A stretch of 62,877 nt of DNA from Alphaproteobacteria bacterium (GTDB lineage: Bacteria > Pseudomonadota > Alphaproteobacteria > DSM-16000 > Inquilinaceae), in the NCBI GenBank assembly GCA_028284045.1, contig JANQSN010000027.1, positions 1 through 62,877 on the forward strand, in the 5' to 3' direction. A model generated the notes under the pieces. That model did not search any database. It had not been told where the DNA came from and saw nothing but the letters and a program-made list of their open reading frames with translations. Positions 31,804 to 42,240 of this stretch are shown here, one piece after another (position 1 is the first letter of the stretch; each line of letters opens with the position of its first letter). The translations under genes were made by a program, and so were the position numbers.

Positions 31804-32817
31804 CTATTCGGCGGGCCTCTCGGCGTCGGCCGCCACCGGTTCGCCCCGCAGGCGGCCGGTGAAGCCGCTGGGCAGGGCGGCCGACGGGTCCAGCGCCACG
31901 GCCAGCACGTCGTCCAGGACGACGGCGGCGTTCAGATCGCGCAGCAGCATGTGATAGCCGTCGGGGTAGAACACCACCCGATGCTCCGCCTCGACCAAGG
32001 CCGGCACCAGCGTCTCGATGGCGTCGAGGGAGATCACCTGCTCGTTGTCGCCGAACAGGAAGACGGCCGGGCCGGGCAGGTCGGCGGCGCGCCCGTACGC
32101 CTCCGTCATCAAGGTGACCAGCCCTTCCAGCGTGTCGATGCGCGAATAGGGCTGGGTCAGCGGATCGCGGCTCAGCGCGCGCAGCATGGCGATGTTGTCG
32201 CTGGGCCGGATGCCGAGGCCCTGGCCGCCCAGCTCGAACCCCGGTAGCAGGGTGCGGGTCAGCTCCAGCAGCGTGTCGGCCAGCGGCGGCAGTTGTTGGC
32301 GCGGCCAGACGGCCGGCGCGACCAGGACGACGCCGTCGACCGCGGGCGCGAGATACGGATCGGCCAGCGTCGTCAGAACGACGGCGCCGCCCATGCTGGC
32401 GCCCAGCACGGTCAGCGGCAGGTCGGGATGGGCGTCGCGGATCAGGGCGATCGCGGTGCGCAGGTCGTGGCGCAGCGTCGGCCCGCCGGCCCAGATGCCG
32501 GGGTTCGCCGCCCGGCCGAAGCCGCGCTGATCATAGGCGTAGGTGATCACCCCCTGCGCCGCCCAATGCCGCGCCGGCCGGTAGAAGGCGTGCGCATAGT
32601 CGCCGAAGCCGTGCAGCGCCAGCACCACGGCGCGCGGCGCACCGTCGGGCCGGGTCACCCGCAACGGCAGCTCGTAGCCGTCGCTGGCGACGATGGCATG
32701 CGGCGTCAGTTCCGCCTCGCCCACCGTCGGGCCGATCGGCTGGGACCGGGGCGCGCAGGCCGCGGCGGCCAGGACCGCCAGCGCCAACGCCAGCCCCCGG
32801 CCCGCCACCTGCCGCAT
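31804..32817 (-). CDS. alpha/beta hydrolase lipoprotein (monoglyceride lipase-like)
   Basis: About 337 residues. The N-terminus MRQVAGRGLALALAVLAAAAC ends in a lipobox, so it is a membrane-anchored lipoprotein. The hydrolase core has LALHGFGDYAHAF (oxyanion), YDQRGFGRA, and the nucleophile elbow VLGASMGGA, as in monoglyceride lipases and lysophospholipases; a late HMLLRD segment supplies the His. I chose the ATG at 32817, 4 bases after the upstream stop; 32838 is also open and would overlap it. It is co-transcribed with the ABC ATPase gene. Confidence 0.85.
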   Translation of the reverse strand: MRQVAGRGLALALAVLAAAACAPRSQPIGPTVGEAELTPHAIVASDGYELPLRVTRPDGAPRAVVLALHGFGDYAHAFYRPARHWAAQGVITYAYDQRGFGRAANPGIWAGGPTLRHDLRTAIALIRDAHPDLPLTVLGASMGGAVVLTTLADPYLAPAVDGVVLVAPAVWPRQQLPPLADTLLELTRTLLPGFELGGQGLGIRPSDNIAMLRALSRDPLTQPYSRIDTLEGLVTLMTEAYGRAADLPGPAVFLFGDNEQVISLDAIETLVPALVEAEHRVVFYPDGYHMLLRDLNAAVVLDDVLAVALDPSAALPSGFTGRLRGEPVAADAERPAE

Positions 32818-32821
32818 GGCG

Positions 32822-33823
32822 TCAGCCCGCGTCGTCATCCGGCCGGCGGGTAAGCTGTAGGAAAACCTGCTCCAGGTCGGTCTCGTGGGTCGACAGGTCG
32901 GCGACCTCCAGCCGCGCCTCCTGCAACAGCGCCAGCACGCGGCCCAAGGCCCGCTCGCTCGGCCGGTAGCGCAGCCGCAGACGGTCCGGCGCCTCCAAGG
33001 TGGCGCCGAGATCGTCCAGCGCCGGCGGCAGCGCGTCGAGCGGCCGGGCAAGCTGCACCGTCAGGCATTTCTGATCGACGCGGCCCAGCAGGCTCTGCGT
33101 CGGCTCCGACACGATGACCCGGCCGTGGTTGATGATGGCGATGCTGTCGCACAGGGCTTCCGCCTCTTCCAGGTAGTGCGTGGTCAGCAGCACCGTCGTG
33201 CCGGCGGCGTTCAGCGCGCGCACCTGGTCCCAGAGCTGCTGGCGCAGCTCGACATCGACGCCGGCGGTCGGCTCGTCCAGCACCAGGACGGGCGGGGAAT
33301 GGACCATCGCCTTGGCCACCATCAGCCGCCGGCGCATCCCGCCGGAGAGCGAGCGGGCGTACGCCCCGGCCTTGTCGGTCAGCCCGACCATGGCGAGCAG
33401 CCGGTCGGTCAGCCGCTCGCGCTTCGGCACGCCATAGAGGCCGGCCTGCAGCTCCAACAGCTCCCGCGGCGTGAAGAAGGGGTCGATATTCAGCTCCTGC
33501 GGCACGACGCCGATGGCGGCGCGGGCCTGGCGCGGCTCGCGGTCGATGTCGTGGCCCCAGACGGTGGCGGTGCCGGCGGTCTTGGTGACCAGCCCGGCCA
33601 GCATGTTGATCAGCGTCGACTTGCCCGCCCCGTTGGGGCCGAGCAGGCCGAACAGCGAGCCGCGCGGAATATCGAGGTCGATCGCCTTCAGCGCGTGCTT
33701 TTCCGGCGTCTTGTCGGCGGCCCGGTAGATCTTGGTGAGCTGGCGGACCGAGACCGCGGCGCGCGGCAACCCCTGGTCGGCCGAGCCGGGTGCGTCGGGA
33801 TCGGCGGGGCTGTGCGTGTCCAT
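32822..33823 (-). CDS. ABC transporter ATP-binding protein (orphan)
   Basis: A 333-residue ABC ATPase with Walker A GLLGPNGAGKSTLI, Q-loop VVPQELN, signature LSGGMRRRL, Walker B VLVLDEPTAGVD and H-loop TTHYLEEA. It is of the drug/NodI-like exporter class. A C-terminal ~80-residue extension follows. No permease gene is adjacent; the only partner is the lipoprotein hydrolase gene that starts next to its stop. The permease is either elsewhere or lost. The ATG at 33823 begins the conserved product; longer frames are not supported. Confidence 0.88.
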   Translation of the reverse strand: MDTHSPADPDAPGSADQGLPRAAVSVRQLTKIYRAADKTPEKHALKAIDLDIPRGSLFGLLGPNGAGKSTLINMLAGLVTKTAGTATVWGHDIDREPRQARAAIGVVPQELNIDPFFTPRELLELQAGLYGVPKRERLTDRLLAMVGLTDKAGAYARSLSGGMRRRLMVAKAMVHSPPVLVLDEPTAGVDVELRQQLWDQVRALNAAGTTVLLTTHYLEEAEALCDSIAIINHGRVIVSEPTQSLLGRVDQKCLTVQLARPLDALPPALDDLGATLEAPDRLRLRYRPSERALGRVLALLQEARLEVADLSTHETDLEQVFLQLTRRPDDDAG

Positions 33824-33998
33824 CTGGGGTGTCCCTCGGGGTCGTCCTCTGGCGAGGCCGGAAGCCGTTTGGCACAGATGATCCTCCGCCCGCCCAGCGT
33901 CAAGCGCGCCCGACCGCTGGACGGCGGCGGCAGAAATCTTGGCGTGCGTCGGCAGCGGGGTTATGGTCGGCGTCCCATCCGCCCCGGCGTGCCGCCCC

Positions 33999-34202
33999 AT
34001 GTCAAACCCGTCCATATCAAACCCGACCATCGAACCGCCTGAGATCATCATCGTCGATCCCGACGAGGAGACGGTCGCCTGCGACGGCGGCGGCGGCGCG
34101 CTCGGCCATCCCCTGGTCTATTACAGCTTCGGCGACCAGGCCGCGGTCGACTGCGGCTATTGCGGCCGGCGCTTCGTCAGGCGGGGCCGCGGCGGCGCAT
34201 GA
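33999..34202 (+). CDS. small CHCC-type zinc-finger protein
   Basis: A 67-residue protein with the pattern VACDGGGGALGHPLVYYSF and VDCGYCGRRFV, the Cys-His-Cys-Cys zinc site of small proteobacterial zinc-finger proteins related to the mitochondrial complex I subunit NDUFS6. Its job in bacteria is unclear. It lies 29 bases before dapB on the same strand. Confidence 0.85.
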   Translation: MSNPSISNPTIEPPEIIIVDPDEETVACDGGGGALGHPLVYYSFGDQAAVDCGYCGRRFVRRGRGGA

Positions 34203-34230
34203 CACGGGCACGCGGCGTCGGGCGCAACCG

Positions 34231-35097
34231 GTGAAGATCGGCATCGTCGGCGCGGCCGGCCGCATGGGCCGGATGCTGCTGGCAGACGTGCTGCAGGCGC
34301 CCGATTGCCGGCTGGCCGGCGCGGTGGAGACGGCCGGACACCCGGCGGTCGGCCGCCCGGTGGGCGCGCTTCTGGAAAATGGTCACGCGGGCGCCTCGGA
34401 CGGTGCCCCGCTGCCCGACCGGCCGGACGTCGCGGAGGCGCTGGCCCAGCCGGTGGGCGACGACGCGGTCGCGCTGTTCGCCGCGGCGGATGCGGTGCTG
34501 GACTTCACGCGCCCCGCCGCGACGGTCGACTTCGCCCGGCTGGCCGCCCAGGGCAAGACGGTGCATGTCATCGGCACCACCGGCCTCTCCGCGGCGGAGG
34601 AGGCGGAGCTGACCAAGGCCGCCCGCCACGCCGCGATCGTCTACGCCGCCAATATGAGCTTGGGCGTCAACCTGCTGCTGGCGCTGGCGCGGCGGGTCGC
34701 GGCCACGCTGGACATCGGCTACGACGTCGAAATCGTCGAGATGCACCACCGCCACAAGGTCGACGCCCCGTCGGGAACGGCACTGGCGCTCGGCCGCGCG
34801 GTCGCCGACGGTCGGCGGGTCGACCTGGAAGACCATTGGGTGAAGGCGCGCGACGGCGTGACCGGTCCGCGGCGCGACGGGGATATCGGCTTCGCCACGC
34901 TGCGCGGCGGCGACGTGGTCGGCGAGCACCGCGTGCTGTTCGCCGGCGCGGGCGAGCAGATCGAGCTGGTGCACCGCGCCGGCCGGCGCGAGATTTTTGC
35001 CCAGGGGGCGCTCCGCGCCGCGCGCTGGGCGCACGGCAAGCCGCCGGGGCTTTACGGCATGGCCGACGTGCTGGGGCTGGCCGACACGCGCGGTTGA
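34231..35097 (+). CDS. dapB: 4-hydroxy-tetrahydrodipicolinate reductase
   Basis: A 288-residue enzyme of lysine and diaminopimelate synthesis, reducing the dipicolinate intermediate with NAD(P)H. It has the N-terminal Rossmann motif VGAAGRMGRML, GTTGLS, and the family signature EMHHRHKVDAPSGTA. The GTG at 34231 begins the conserved strand; no ATG fits. Its 3' end overlaps the convergent Ada-like gene by 46 bases. Confidence 0.94.
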   Translation: MKIGIVGAAGRMGRMLLADVLQAPDCRLAGAVETAGHPAVGRPVGALLENGHAGASDGAPLPDRPDVAEALAQPVGDDAVALFAAADAVLDFTRPAATVDFARLAAQGKTVHVIGTTGLSAAEEAELTKAARHAAIVYAANMSLGVNLLLALARRVAATLDIGYDVEIVEMHHRHKVDAPSGTALALGRAVADGRRVDLEDHWVKARDGVTGPRRDGDIGFATLRGGDVVGEHRVLFAGAGEQIELVHRAGRREIFAQGALRAARWAHGKPPGLYGMADVLGLADTRG

Positions 35098-36038
35098 GCC
35101 GGCGGCGCACGGTCCGCGGGCACGTCCGCCGCCGCGTCCGTACCATCGGCGGCCAGGCGGTTGCGGTTCTCCAGGGCGATCAGCGCGCGCTTGCGGGCGA
35201 CGCTCCAGCGATAGCCATGCACCGCGCCCGACTTTCGGATCACCCGATGGCACGGGATGACATAGCTGATGCGGTTGGCGCTGCAGGCCTGGCCGACCGC
35301 GCGCACCGCGTTGGGCTGGCCGATCGCCTGGGCGATGTCGCCATAGCTGACGATCACGCCCGACGGGATCTGCAACAGCGCGCGCCACACCTGGATCTGG
35401 AAGTTGGTGCCGTCGAGATGCAGCTTCAGCGGCCCGTCGCCCTGGGCGCTGTCGTGGTCGAGCGAGAAGGCGCGGTCGGCCAGCGGCCGGGTCGCCGCGG
35501 GGTCGTGGATCAGCGCGGCGGCCGGCCATTCCGCGGCCAGCGCCGCCAGCGCCCGCGCCGCCGTCTCGTCCTCCTCCTCCACAAAGCTCAGCCAGCACAG
35601 GCCGCGCGCGGTCGCCCCGACCAGGGCGGGCCCGAGCGGCCCGTCATGCACCCCCCAGCGCACGGTCAGGGCGCGGCCGCCGCCCTTGTACTCGCCGGGG
35701 GTCATCGCCTCGCAGGCGACGAACAGGTCGTGCAGACGGCTGGGGCCCGACAGGCCGGTTTCCAGCGCGGCGTCGAGCACGCTGGCGTCGTCGGCCAGCA
35801 GGTCCTTGGCGTGGCCGACGGTGACGAACTGGATGAATCGCTTGGGGCTGATCCCGGCCCAGGCCTTGAAGGTGCGCTGGAAATGGAAGGGGCTCATCCC
35901 CGCCGCCTCGGCCATGGTCTCCAGGCTCGGCTGCTCGCGGAAATGGGCGACGAGGTGGCGCAGCGCCCGGGTCATCGCCGGGTGTATCGGTTCGGAATCG
36001 CCGACGGGATAAAGCGCAATCATCGGTTCGGGGTCCAT
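35052..36038 (-). CDS. Ada-like AraC regulator fused to O6-methylguanine-DNA methyltransferase
   Basis: About 328 residues. The N-terminal ~110 form an AraC-type DNA-binding domain (MAEAAGMSPFHFQRTFKAWAGISPKRFIQ). The C-terminal part is the alkyltransferase with QIQVWRALLQIPSG and active-site PCHRVIRKSG. The metal-binding N-terminal domain of classical Ada is missing, so it can repair O6-methylguanine but lacks the phosphotriester sensor. The last ~15 residues lie in the overlap with dapB. The ATG at 36038 is my choice; an upstream TTG is also open. Confidence 0.88.
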   Translation of the reverse strand: MDPEPMIALYPVGDSEPIHPAMTRALRHLVAHFREQPSLETMAEAAGMSPFHFQRTFKAWAGISPKRFIQFVTVGHAKDLLADDASVLDAALETGLSGPSRLHDLFVACEAMTPGEYKGGGRALTVRWGVHDGPLGPALVGATARGLCWLSFVEEEDETAARALAALAAEWPAAALIHDPAATRPLADRAFSLDHDSAQGDGPLKLHLDGTNFQIQVWRALLQIPSGVIVSYGDIAQAIGQPNAVRAVGQACSANRISYVIPCHRVIRKSGAVHGYRWSVARKRALIALENRNRLAADGTDAAADVPADRAPPAQPRVSASPSTSAMP

Positions 36039-36151
36039 CAAACGGAGTGTGGGCAAACAGAGCGCGGGCAGGCGTCCACCTTGCCCCTTGGCCGCCAGTC
36101 TGCCGTGCCCCGACCGGTACCAGCCACCCGCTTCTTGCGCTGCCGGAGAGG

Positions 36152-36670
36152 CTACGGCCCCGGCGCCGTGGCGTCGCGGCGCAGCCGGTCGAGCGCCTGG
36201 GTCAACGCCCCGGCGAAATCCGCCCGCTCCTCCGGCGCCAGGAACGCGCCGACCACCAGGGACCGGCCATGGCTGGTCAGGCGGAGCTGGCTTTCGTGAT
36301 GCACCGGCTCGTCGATCGACACCGTCAGCCAGGCGGCGGGAAACGACCAGGACCCCTGCGGGCCGTTGCGGTCGCCCCGCTCCACCGTCAACTGTGCGCG
36401 CGTCAGCCGCACAGTTTCATAGACCCGGCCGTCGCGGTAGTTCTGGCGCAGCATCAGCCAGAGCACCAGCACCTCCAGGCCGTAGAAGCCGAACACCGGC
36501 CAGGCGCCCTGCAACAGGAAGATCCCGCCCATGACCGTGCCGACCAGCCCGGCGCCGCCGACCACCAGGACCGCGCCCTTGCGGCTCAGGCTCCGGTTGG
36601 GCGACAGGACGGCGGCGAACAGCTCCGGCGGCTCGTCCGGCCGCCCGCATCCGGGAAGCACCTGCGTCAT
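36152..36670 (-). CDS. DUF2244 family membrane protein
   Basis: A 172-residue protein with two central membrane helices (GAVLVVGGAGLVGTVMGGIFL; WPVFGFYGLEVLVLWLML) and the conserved NYRDGRVYETVRLT segment of DUF2244. It is an inner-membrane protein of unknown function, common in alphaproteobacteria. It is divergent from nth, with a 74-base gap. Confidence 0.88.
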   Translation of the reverse strand: MTQVLPGCGRPDEPPELFAAVLSPNRSLSRKGAVLVVGGAGLVGTVMGGIFLLQGAWPVFGFYGLEVLVLWLMLRQNYRDGRVYETVRLTRAQLTVERGDRNGPQGSWSFPAAWLTVSIDEPVHHESQLRLTSHGRSLVVGAFLAPEERADFAGALTQALDRLRRDATAPGP

Positions 36671-36744
36671 GGGGCAGGAGGATAGCGTGCGGCGGTCCAG
36701 GACGGAACGGCACCATCGCCGCGGCCCCGCGGAGGCGCCCGGCC

Positions 36745-37389
36745 ATGGACGCTGACGCGATCGATCAGGCCTTCGCCCGCCTGGCGGCGGCCGACCCCGC
36801 GCCGACCAGCGAGCTGGACTACACCAGCGTCTACACGCTGCTGGTCGCCGTCGTTCTGTCCGCCCAGGCCACCGACGTCGGGGTCAACCGGGCGACCGCC
36901 GGCCTGTTCGCCGCCGCCGACACGCCGGCGGCGATGGTCGCCTTGGGCGAGGAGGGCGTGCGCCGGCACATCCGCACGCTCGGCCTGTTCAACGCCAAGG
37001 CGAAGAACGTCGTCGCCCTGTCGGAGCGCCTGATCGCCGAGCATGGCGGCGCCGTCCCGCGCGACCGCGCGGCGCTGCAGGCGCTGCCCGGCGTCGGCCG
37101 CAAGACCGCCAATGTCGTCCTGAACGTCGCCTTCGGGGAGCCGACCATCGCCGTCGACACCCATATCTTCCGGGTCGCCAACCGGACCGGCATGGCGCCG
37201 GGACGCACCCCCGATGCGGTGGAACGCGCGTTGGAAGCGGTGGTGCCGGACCGCTGGAAGCAGCACGCCCATCACTGGCTGATCCTGCACGGCCGCTATG
37301 TCTGCCGGGCGCGCAAGCCGGCCTGCGGAACCTGCACCATCGCCGATCTGTGCGGCTACGACGGGCCGGAGAAGACGGCACCGGCGTGA
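36745..37389 (+). CDS. nth: endonuclease III
   Basis: A 214-residue base-excision repair glycosylase/lyase for oxidised pyrimidines. It has the helix-hairpin-helix LPGVGRKTANVVLN with the catalytic Lys, VDTHIFRVANRTG with the catalytic Asp, and four C-terminal Cys in the C-x6-C-x2-C-x5-C spacing that holds a 4Fe-4S cluster. Typical length. The sugar dehydrogenase gene follows 65 bases after its stop. Confidence 0.95.
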   Translation: MDADAIDQAFARLAAADPAPTSELDYTSVYTLLVAVVLSAQATDVGVNRATAGLFAAADTPAAMVALGEEGVRRHIRTLGLFNAKAKNVVALSERLIAEHGGAVPRDRAALQALPGVGRKTANVVLNVAFGEPTIAVDTHIFRVANRTGMAPGRTPDAVERALEAVVPDRWKQHAHHWLILHGRYVCRARKPACGTCTIADLCGYDGPEKTAPA

Positions 37390-37454
37390 GCGGTTGCCCT
37401 TTGCCGGAGACCGCGGCCTGCTCTATGAGATCCGGCGCACCGCAATATCTCAAG

Positions 37455-38807
<1,353 letters not shown>

Positions 38808-38850
38808 AGGCGCGCGGCGGACGGCCGCGACAGCCCGTCGGACTCGTCTC

Positions 38851-38897
38851 GTGCTTCCGCCGAAACGGATGGGACCCATCCGTTTCGGCGGAAGCAC
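38851..38897. repeat. 47-bp perfect palindrome
   Basis: Two 23-bp perfectly complementary arms (38851-38873 and 38875-38897) separated by a single A. It lies 43 bases after the sugar dehydrogenase stop. It could be a strong terminator hairpin, but no T-run follows. Confidence 0.9.
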
Positions 38898-38915
38898 CAC
38901 TAGGTCTTTGATTTG

Positions 38916-38965
38916 GTGGTCCGATTCACGTGACGCTTGGGTACCAAGCGTCACGATCGGACCAC
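38916..38965. repeat. second, nested palindrome next to the first
   Basis: Inner arms of 11 bp (38930-38940 and 38944-38954, loop GTA) lie inside outer arms of 10 bp (38916-38925 and 38956-38965). CCACTAG occurs on both sides. Together with the preceding 47-bp palindrome it fills the gap before the secretion ATPase gene. Confidence 0.88.
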
Positions 38966-39054
38966 TAGCCAGGCGGCGTGATCGCCGTCATAGTCCCGCC
39001 GCCCCGCTTGGCCCGATGGTCGGGCATCGGCTTACGGGACGCAACAGATCGACC

Positions 39055-40794
39055 ATGGCGCGCGCAGCGAAGACGGCTCCACCGGAAGATCCGCTGAAGC
39101 GGACGATGCGCGAAGGGCGCGCGGCCTTCGTCGTGGTCGGCGTATTCAGCTTCTTCTTGAACCTGCTGATGCTGGTCGTGCCGCTCTACATGATGCAGGT
39201 GTTCGACCGCGTGCTGTCCAGCGGCAGCACGGAGACGCTGTTGCTGCTGACCGCGATGGCGCTGGGCGGGCTGATGGTGCTGGGCGCGCTGGACGCGGTG
39301 CGCGCCCAGGTGATGACCCGGCTGGGCGGCTGGGTCGACCGGCGCACCAGCGGCCGGCTGATGGACGCCAGCATCACCGCCCGGCTGAACGGCGCGCCGA
39401 TCGGTGCGCAGGGCCTGCGCGACCTGCAGCAGTACCGGACCTTCCTGAGCGGCCAGGGCATCTTCCCGCTGTTCGACAGCCCGTGGGTGCCGATCTTCGT
39501 CGCCGTCATCTGGGTCATTCACCCCTGGCTCGGCATCCTGGCGCTGATCGCCGCGATCGTCCTGTTTCTGCTGGCGCTGCTGAACGAGATCGCCACGCGC
39601 AAGACCTTGGGCGAGGCCGGCAAGGCGCAGGTGACCGCGCTGCGCCAGGCGACCCAGGCGATCGACAATGCGGAGGTCGTGCAGGCCATGGGCATGGGCG
39701 GCGGGCTTGCCCGGCGCTTCGGCCAGTTGAACGAGAAGGTCTTGGAGGACCAGCGCCGCGCCGGCGACCGCGGCGCGCTGATCGTCGGCCTGTCGAAATT
39801 CGTCCGGCTCGGCGTCCAGGTCGGCATTCTCGGCCTCGGCGCCTATCTGGTGCTGCAGGGATCCCTGACCGCCGGCGGCATGATCGCCGGTTCGATCCTG
39901 CTGGGCCGTGCGCTGGCGCCGGTGGAGCAGGCGATCGGCGCCTGGCGCGGCTTCGTCGGGGCCCGCGATGCGCGGGCCCGGCTGGCGGAGCTGTTGCAGG
40001 TCTCGCCGATCGCGCGCGACGGCGTTCGCCTGCCCACACCGTTGGGCAAGCTGGAGGTGGAGCAGGTGAGCTTCGTGCCGCCCGGCGGCTCGACCCCGGT
40101 GCTGCGCCAGGTCGCCACCGCGGCCGGCCCCGGCGAGGTGTTGGGCGTCATCGGCCCGTCGGCGTCGGGCAAAAGCACGCTTTGCCGCCTGATCGTCGGC
40201 ATCTGGGCGCCCAGCGCCGGCAGCGTGCGGCTGGACGGGGCCGATGTGCATGCCTGGCCGCGCGAGGCGTTCGGCGAGCATGTCGGCTATCTGCCGCAAT
40301 CGGTGGAGCTGTTCGCCGGCAGCGTGGCCGACAACATCGCGCGCATGGGCGCGGTCGACGACGAGGCGGTGGTCGCCGCGGCGGGGCGCGCCGGTGTGCA
40401 CGACATGATCTTGCGTCTGCCGGAAGGCTACGAGACCCAGATCGGCGAGGGCGGCGCCGTGCTGTCCGGCGGCCAGCGCCAGCGCATCGGGCTTGCCCGC
40501 GCGCTCTATGGCGACCCGCGGCTGATCGTGCTGGACGAGCCCAACGCCAATCTGGACTCCGAGGGCGAGGCGGCGCTGATGCAGGCGGTGGGCGGGCTGA
40601 AGGCGGCGGGCCATACCATCGTCATGGTCGCCCATCGCCCGAGCATCCTGGCCCAGGCCGACCGCGTGATCATGCTGCGCGACGGACGGGTCGAGCTGTC
40701 CGGCAGCCGCGACGAGGTGCTGCGCCAGGTCACCGCGCGCCCGGCCCCGGCCCCGGCCGCCGTGCCGGCCGACCGCGCCGCTGCGCCCCGCTGA
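39055..40794 (+). CDS. type I secretion ABC permease/ATPase (PrtD-like)
   Basis: A 579-residue half-transporter. The N-terminal half has about five or six membrane helices (FSFFLNLLMLVVPLYMMQVFDRVLSSGSTETL). The C-terminal ATPase has Walker A GPSASGKSTL, signature LSGGQRQRI and Walker B LIVLDEPNANLD. The family exports RTX-type proteins together with a membrane-fusion protein and TolC. The HlyD-type gene follows 30 bases later; no tolC is in the window. The RTX 5'-nucleotidase at 17.9-20.5 kb is a plausible substrate. Confidence 0.92.
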   Translation: MARAAKTAPPEDPLKRTMREGRAAFVVVGVFSFFLNLLMLVVPLYMMQVFDRVLSSGSTETLLLLTAMALGGLMVLGALDAVRAQVMTRLGGWVDRRTSGRLMDASITARLNGAPIGAQGLRDLQQYRTFLSGQGIFPLFDSPWVPIFVAVIWVIHPWLGILALIAAIVLFLLALLNEIATRKTLGEAGKAQVTALRQATQAIDNAEVVQAMGMGGGLARRFGQLNEKVLEDQRRAGDRGALIVGLSKFVRLGVQVGILGLGAYLVLQGSLTAGGMIAGSILLGRALAPVEQAIGAWRGFVGARDARARLAELLQVSPIARDGVRLPTPLGKLEVEQVSFVPPGGSTPVLRQVATAAGPGEVLGVIGPSASGKSTLCRLIVGIWAPSAGSVRLDGADVHAWPREAFGEHVGYLPQSVELFAGSVADNIARMGAVDDEAVVAAAGRAGVHDMILRLPEGYETQIGEGGAVLSGGQRQRIGLARALYGDPRLIVLDEPNANLDSEGEAALMQAVGGLKAAGHTIVMVAHRPSILAQADRVIMLRDGRVELSGSRDEVLRQVTARPAPAPAAVPADRAAAPR

Positions 40795-40824
40795 CCGACC
40801 AACAGGCCCCAGGACCCAAGCCCG

Positions 40825-42222
40825 ATGCCGGCCGCGCCCGCCACCGCCCCTCTGCCCGCGCCGACCAAGGGTCCCGGCTCGGTCGCGCCGCCGGTGCCGG
40901 CCGCCCCGCCGCTCGGCCGGTCGATGCGCGGACCGGTCGCCGCCGGCATCCTGGTGATCGCGCTGTTCTTCGGCGCCTTCCTCGGCTGGTCGGCGCTGGC
41001 CCCGCTGGCCAGCGCGGCGATCGCCCCCGGCCAGGTCAGCCCCGACGGCAGCCGCAAGACGGTGCAGCATCTGGAAGGCGGCATCGTGCGCGAGATCCTG
41101 GTGGAGGACGGCAGCCATGTCGGCGCCGGCGAGCCCCTGGTGGTGCTGGCCGACGTCCAGGCCAGCGCGTCGTTCGAGTTGCTGGCCAGCCAGTACCGCA
41201 CGCTCGCCGCCACCCGGGCGCGCCTGGTCGCCGAGCAGTCCGGCGCGCCCCGGTTGACCTTCCCGGACTGGCTGGTGGTGGAGGCGGCGGCCGACCCGGA
41301 TGCCGCCGATCCGGAGAGCGTCGCCGGCATCTTGGCCGCCCAAGCGCGGCTGTTCGAGGTGCGCGCGGCGTCGATGGACCAGCGCCGCCAGATCCTCGCC
41401 CAGCGCATCGCCCAGTTGGTGGAGGAGATCGGCGGCCTGGAAGCCCAGATCGTCAGCCAGGACCGGCAGATCGAGCTGATCCAGCAGGAGATCCGCGGCG
41501 TCCAGCAGCTCGTCAACCAGGGGCTGGAGCGTCAGCCGCGCCTGTTGGCGCTGCAGCGCGCGGAGGCCGATATCGCCGGGGAGCGCGCCGGCAATGTTGC
41601 GGCGATCGCCCGGGCGGGGCAGGCGATCGGCGAGGCGGAGCTACAGATCATCGGGCTCGACACCCTGCGGCTCGACGAGATCGCCAACGAGCTGAGCGCC
41701 ATCCAGAGCGAGATCGCCACCGTCGGCGAACGGCTGCGCGCCAGCGAGGACGTGCTGGAGCGCACCATCATCACCGCGCCGGTGGGCGGCACCGTGGTCG
41801 GCTTGCGCTTCCGCACGCCGGGCGGGGTCATCGGGCCCGGCGAGGCGATCCTCGACATCGTGCCGGACGAGGACGAGTTGCTGATCGATGTCCGTGTCTC
41901 ACCCCTCGACATCGATGTGGTGCATGAGGGGCTGAGCGCGCAGGTCGTCCTCAGCGCCTATGCCCAGCGCAACCTGCCGCAGATCTTCGGTACGGTGCGC
42001 CACGTCTCCGCCGATGCGCTGGCCGATCCCAATACCGGCGAGAGCTATTTCCGCGCGCGGATCGAGGTCGACCGCGACAGCCTGTCGGCGCTGGATGCCG
42101 ACATCGAGCTGTCCCCCGGCATGCCGGCGGAGGTGATGATCCGCACCGGCGAGCGCACGGTGCTGGACTACCTGCTGGAACCCTTCACCGACCTGATGCG
42201 CCGCTCGATGCGTGAGACCTGA
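40825..42222 (+). CDS. HlyD-family type I secretion adaptor
   Basis: A 465-residue membrane-fusion protein with a Pro/Ala-rich cytoplasmic start, one membrane helix (GPVAAGILVIALFFGAFLGW), a lipoyl half (VQHLEGGIVREILVEDGSHV), a long coiled coil (about residues 160-320), the second lipoyl half (APVGGTVVGLRF) and a beta-barrel C-terminus. It bridges the ABC exporter to an outer-membrane channel. Same operon as the preceding ABC gene. Confidence 0.92.
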   Translation: MPAAPATAPLPAPTKGPGSVAPPVPAAPPLGRSMRGPVAAGILVIALFFGAFLGWSALAPLASAAIAPGQVSPDGSRKTVQHLEGGIVREILVEDGSHVGAGEPLVVLADVQASASFELLASQYRTLAATRARLVAEQSGAPRLTFPDWLVVEAAADPDAADPESVAGILAAQARLFEVRAASMDQRRQILAQRIAQLVEEIGGLEAQIVSQDRQIELIQQEIRGVQQLVNQGLERQPRLLALQRAEADIAGERAGNVAAIARAGQAIGEAELQIIGLDTLRLDEIANELSAIQSEIATVGERLRASEDVLERTIITAPVGGTVVGLRFRTPGGVIGPGEAILDIVPDEDELLIDVRVSPLDIDVVHEGLSAQVVLSAYAQRNLPQIFGTVRHVSADALADPNTGESYFRARIEVDRDSLSALDADIELSPGMPAEVMIRTGERTVLDYLLEPFTDLMRRSMRET

Positions 42223-42240
42223 CGGGCGGCCGGTCCGGCG

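Noticed and set aside
38965..41343. 792-codon frame antisense to the type I secretion genes
   Set aside because: Composition typical of antisense shadows (His/Gln/Ala/Arg-rich) and no motif.
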